35,939 nt of DNA, taken from contig JANYHV010000075.1 of NCBI GenBank assembly GCA_025362195.1, positions 1 through 35,939 on the forward strand. The letters are read 5' to 3'. The notes below the pieces were generated by a model. That model was not told the DNA's origin and made no database searches. It saw only the letters and a list, made by a program, of their open reading frames with translations. Positions 33,348 to 35,939 of the stretch are shown in pieces. Numbering within the stretch: the first letter of the stretch is position 1; each line of letters begins with the position of its first letter. The translations under genes and the position numbers were made by a program. The stretch is from Fimbriiglobus sp. (GTDB lineage: Bacteria > Planctomycetota > Planctomycetia > Gemmatales > Gemmataceae).

Positions 33348-34196
33348 TCACTCGTGCCGGAAGTCTTCGACGAACCAGCCGGACCCGCCGGGGGCGACGG
33401 TGACGACGAACTTGCGGCGCTCGCTGCCCGGCCCGGTCAACTCGCCGGACACCGTCAGGTTGGCCCCGGCCTTGACCGCCGGTCCGAACGTCGCCGACGT
33501 GAACGCCTCGCGGAAGCCGTTCAGCTTGATCGTGAGGATGCCTCGGTTGTACCCGAGTTTGGCGTCCTCGTCGTCGAGCGGCGGCGCGAGCTTCTTGGCC
33601 GCGGCCGGGGCGATCAGGCTCTCGGCGAGCCGCGTCTGCTTGGTGAGCACGGTATCGACGAAGGCGACCCCGGCGAACTTCGCGGCCGTGTCCGTCGACA
33701 GTTCCACGGGCGGCCGAGAAGGCGAGGTGTGCAGCCAGGCGACGGCGTACTTCGACGCGCCCGGCGTCCGCAGTATCTTGCAGTAGGTCGTCGGCTTCGG
33801 ATCGGCCCCGGCGATCGGGGTAGCTGCGACGAGGACGCCGTCGCCGAGCGGGAGGTAGAGCTGCGACGCGACCGCGTCCCCCTTGAACTCGTCGAGCCAG
33901 TGCTGCGAAGCCCAGTCCGGCGCGCCCGACCCCGCGGCGACGAGTGCTCTGAACTCCGACGTCAGCGTGGCCGCCGTCGCCCTCCCGGCCTTCAGCGCGG
34001 TCAGGAACTCGTGCCCGGCGTCCCGCGCGGCGGCTTCGTCCGACGGCGAGCCGGCGTTCGGAGCGGCGGGCGCAGTCGAGGCTGTCCCCGTCGCGGGCTT
34101 GGCCGCCGACGTGGGCGTGGCGACCGGGGCGGCGGGCTTGTTGCACGCGGGGACGAGGCAGACGCCGACGAGAACCGCGAGCCGAACGAACTTCAT
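33348..34196 (-). CDS. Lipoprotein, function unknown
   Basis: The protein is 282 residues from the ATG at 34194-34196 with AAGGAAAGGG just upstream. The signal MKFVRLAVLVGVCLVPAC ends in a lipobox-like VPAC (Cys18), followed by a long Ala/Pro/Thr linker (about 20-55). The mature domain begins with an NTF2/DUF4878-like helical stretch (AARDAGHEFLTALKAGRATA) and ends beta-rich (KFVVTVAPGGSGWFVEDFRH), a layout seen in small lipoproteins. That resemblance is weak. It is probably membrane-anchored outside the cytoplasm. The gene is 44 bp downstream of the Uma2 gene and 38 bp upstream of the coupled pair, so all may lie on one transcript. Confidence 0.75.
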   Translation of the reverse strand: MKFVRLAVLVGVCLVPACNKPAAPVATPTSAAKPATGTASTAPAAPNAGSPSDEAAARDAGHEFLTALKAGRATAATLTSEFRALVAAGSGAPDWASQHWLDEFKGDAVASQLYLPLGDGVLVAATPIAGADPKPTTYCKILRTPGASKYAVAWLHTSPSRPPVELSTDTAAKFAGVAFVDTVLTKQTRLAESLIAPAAAKKLAPPLDDEDAKLGYNRGILTIKLNGFREAFTSATFGPAVKAGANLTVSGELTGPGSERRKFVVTVAPGGSGWFVEDFRHE

Positions 34197-34240
34197 CGGG
34201 AAGACCCTTTCCTTGGGACACGAAGAAAATCGGAGAGGAT

Positions 34241-34816
34241 TTAGTGTTGCCCGTCATCTGGTGGTGGGAACAGGTCGGCGACGGGACACGAGAAGCCTGG
34301 GAACTCGGGTTCAGCCGTCAAGACTGCGTCGCCCTCGAACAGTTCGACTGGGTCGCCTTTTCGGTAGGCCGAGATCGCCCGGTCTTCCGGTTGCACGATC
34401 CACACCACCGACACCCCGGCAGCGTGATATTGCTCGACGCGCTTGTGGAGGTGCGTCATTCGGTCACTCGGTGATACCACTTCGGCGCAAAGAAGCGGGG
34501 TCCGTTTGCCGTAACCCGACAGCACAACCCCTTTCATCTCCTGCTTGAACACGGCCACATCCGGCCCCCGGATCGTGTTCGGGGCGACGACGAAACCGGA
34601 GTCGTTCGTGCGGGCATACCCCGGCGGGTGCGTCAGAAAGTAAACGAAAAAGTGCCCGGCGATCAGGTAGCAAATTGTGCCGTGTCCGTCGGCTGCTGGC
34701 GGCATCTCGACGACCTCCCCCTCGACGAGTTCCGTGCGTAACTCGGCGTTCTCGGGCTGCTCGCCCCATTCAAGGTATTCGGCCACCGTCATTTTCCGCG
34801 TCGTGATCGCCGACAT
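34241..34816 (-). CDS. Uma2 family (DUF820) putative PD-(D/E)XK protein
   Basis: The protein is 191 residues, the usual Uma2 length, from the ATG at 34814-34816 with GGAGG 9 nt upstream. Family marks are MTVAEYLEWGEQPENAELRT at the start, ELVEGEVVEMPP, TIRGPDVAVF and LLCAEVVSPSD, giving the E-x(n)-PD-x(n)-E arrangement of a restriction-like nuclease core. QYHAAGVSVVWIVQPEDRAI follows as expected. Uma2 proteins are abundant in cyanobacteria and planctomycetes; nuclease activity is predicted from fold and not generally shown. The gene lies 16 bp after the sucC stop, with its ribosome binding site directly behind that stop, so it is probably co-transcribed with sucC. Confidence 0.88.
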   Translation of the reverse strand: MSAITTRKMTVAEYLEWGEQPENAELRTELVEGEVVEMPPAADGHGTICYLIAGHFFVYFLTHPPGYARTNDSGFVVAPNTIRGPDVAVFKQEMKGVVLSGYGKRTPLLCAEVVSPSDRMTHLHKRVEQYHAAGVSVVWIVQPEDRAISAYRKGDPVELFEGDAVLTAEPEFPGFSCPVADLFPPPDDGQH

Positions 34817-34832
34817 GCGTCACCTCCGGGGG

Positions 34833-35939
34833 TCACTTCGAGAGTTCGACCACCAGTTGCGCGGCCTCGGTCAGGCCGGCGGCGGGGCGGATCATCGGCA
34901 GTTCGGCCCGCACGCCCTTGAGGATTTCGCGGGCCTTGTCCGAGTTCGTCCCTTCGAGGCGGACGACGACGGGCACCTTGAACCCGACTTCGCGGCCGGC
35001 CTTGACCAGCGCGTCGGCGATCAGGTCGCACTTGGCGATGCCGCCGAAGATGTTGACGAGAATCCCCTTCACCTTCGGGTCCGACAGGATGATGCGGAAG
35101 GCTTCGATAGCGGCCTCCGCGGTCACGCCGCCGCCCACGTCGAGGAAGTTGGCCGGCTGGATGCCGAACGCCTTGCCGTGGTAGTTGATGATGTCCATCG
35201 TCGCCATCGCCAGGCCCGCGCCGTTGACCAGGCAGCCGATGGTGCCGTCGAGCTGGATGTAGTTGAGGTTGGCCTGGCTCGCGCGAATCTCGACGGGGTT
35301 TTCTTCGGCGAGGTCGCGCAACAACTGGATGTCCTTGTGGCGGAACATGGCGTTGTCGTCGAAGTCGATCTTGGCGTCGAGGACGACCACGTCGCCGGAC
35401 TTCGTCACCGCGAGCGGGTTGACCTCGACGATGCTGGCGTCCTTGGCGAAGTAGACCTTGCTGATCGCCATCATGATCCCGGCGACCTTATCGACCTGCT
35501 CGACGGGGAAGCCGAGTTCGTAGGCCAAACTGCGGGCCTGGAACGGCAGCAAGCCCGTCTCGGGGCTGACCGGCACGCGCAGGATCTTCTCGGGGCGGTG
35601 GTGGGCGACTTCCTCGATGTCCATGCCGCCCTCGGCGCTGGCCATGAGCACCGGCAGGCCGATGGCGCGGTCGAGGACCATGCCCAGGTAGAACTCCTTG
35701 TCCGGTTCGGCGTCTTCCTGGACGATCAGCGTGTTGACGGCGACGCCCTCGGGGCCGGTCTGCTTCGTCACGAGCTTGTGCGACAGCATGGCCGCAGCGA
35801 CCGCGTGGACCTTCTCCTTGGTGGGGACGTACTTGACGCCGCCCAACTTGCTCGCGTACCCGGTGAGTTGGCCCGCCCCGCGGCCGCCGGCGTGGACCTG
35901 GGCTTTGAGCACGACGCCCTTCCCGGTCGGCCCGGACAT
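34833..35939 (-). CDS. sucC: Succinyl-CoA synthetase (ADP-forming) beta subunit, N-terminus cut by window edge
   Basis: 368 codons are present and reach the right edge without a credible start. The first residues ([19 protein letters not shown]) correspond to an internal ATP-grasp segment, so roughly 25-35 N-terminal residues lie outside. Family marks include [40 protein letters not shown] (metal-binding Glu and Asn), [40 protein letters not shown] and [20 protein letters not shown]. The enzyme makes ATP from succinyl-CoA in the TCA cycle with the alpha subunit SucD. sucD is not downstream, where a Uma2 gene sits instead; it may be upstream outside the window or elsewhere. Confidence 0.95.
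   Translation of the reverse strand: MSGPTGKGVVLKAQVHAGGRGAGQLTGYASKLGGVKYVPTKEKVHAVAAAMLSHKLVTKQTGPEGVAVNTLIVQEDAEPDKEFYLGMVLDRAIGLPVLMASAEGGMDIEEVAHHRPEKILRVPVSPETGLLPFQARSLAYELGFPVEQVDKVAGIMMAISKVYFAKDASIVEVNPLAVTKSGDVVVLDAKIDFDDNAMFRHKDIQLLRDLAEENPVEIRASQANLNYIQLDGTIGCLVNGAGLAMATMDIINYHGKAFGIQPANFLDVGGGVTAEAAIEAFRIILSDPKVKGILVNIFGGIAKCDLIADALVKAGREVGFKVPVVVRLEGTNSDKAREILKGVRAELPMIRPAAGLTEAAQLVVELSK

Overview
The window is about 36 kb of very GC-rich, gene-dense bacterial chromosome. The gene content points to a planctomycete, most likely of the Gemmata/Gemmataceae type: a DUF1501 protein with a twin-arginine signal, two large Ser/Thr kinases fused to extra domains (a formylglycine-generating-enzyme-like module; WD40-like repeats plus PA14), LRR and TPR lipoproteins, a DUF3467 protein, a Uma2-family protein and many proline/alanine-rich tails. 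This assignment is an inference from family content; no rRNA gene or other phylogenetic marker was used.

Layout. 1-3123: a DUF1501 gene interrupted by an in-frame TGA and running off the left edge, then a kinase/FGE-like fusion, both on the minus strand. 3391-11645: a TPR lipoprotein (+), a greatly extended Tex (-), a secreted HEAT/TPR protein (+) divergent from tex, a small membrane protein (+) and a convergent WrbA-like flavoprotein (-). 11724-14804: two secreted minus-strand proteins, a TIM-barrel/Ig-like fusion and a beta-propeller-like protein. 14955-18445: a plus-strand run of a DUF1015 protein, a CBS-RsbU phosphatase and a translationally coupled protein resembling those annotated as 3-methyladenine DNA glycosylase. 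18647-21549: a minus-strand pair, a GT39-like membrane glycosyltransferase overlapping a YidR/DUF3748 propeller. 21642-27328: arfB (+), a 1293-residue membrane kinase (-) and a divergent LRR lipoprotein (+). 27344-29437: a metallophosphoesterase (-), a CBS-pair protein (+), an orphan antitoxin-like protein (+) and a divergent ClpS (-). 29602-32057: rimO (-), a small membrane protein (+) and a DUF3467 protein (-). 32159-35939: a coupled two-gene unit, a lipoprotein, a Uma2 protein and sucC, which runs off the right edge; all are on the minus strand.

The housekeeping genes (tex, arfB, clpS, rimO, sucC) form a scattered translation/proteostasis/TCA set rather than one operon. The clearest coupled units are CBS-RsbU with the glycosylase-like gene, GT39-like with yidR, and the membrane protein with the short conserved protein at 32159-33309; each pair overlaps by 4 bp.

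The main structure not explained by genes is a set of long, near-perfect intergenic inverted repeats of at least four sequence families (arms about 27-51 nt). Two copies of one family lie about 15 kb apart, and there are degenerate half copies. I found no rRNA, tRNA, CRISPR array, integrase or transposase. I did not find a convincing multi-gene defence or biosynthetic system. No non-coding stretch exceeds 300 bp.
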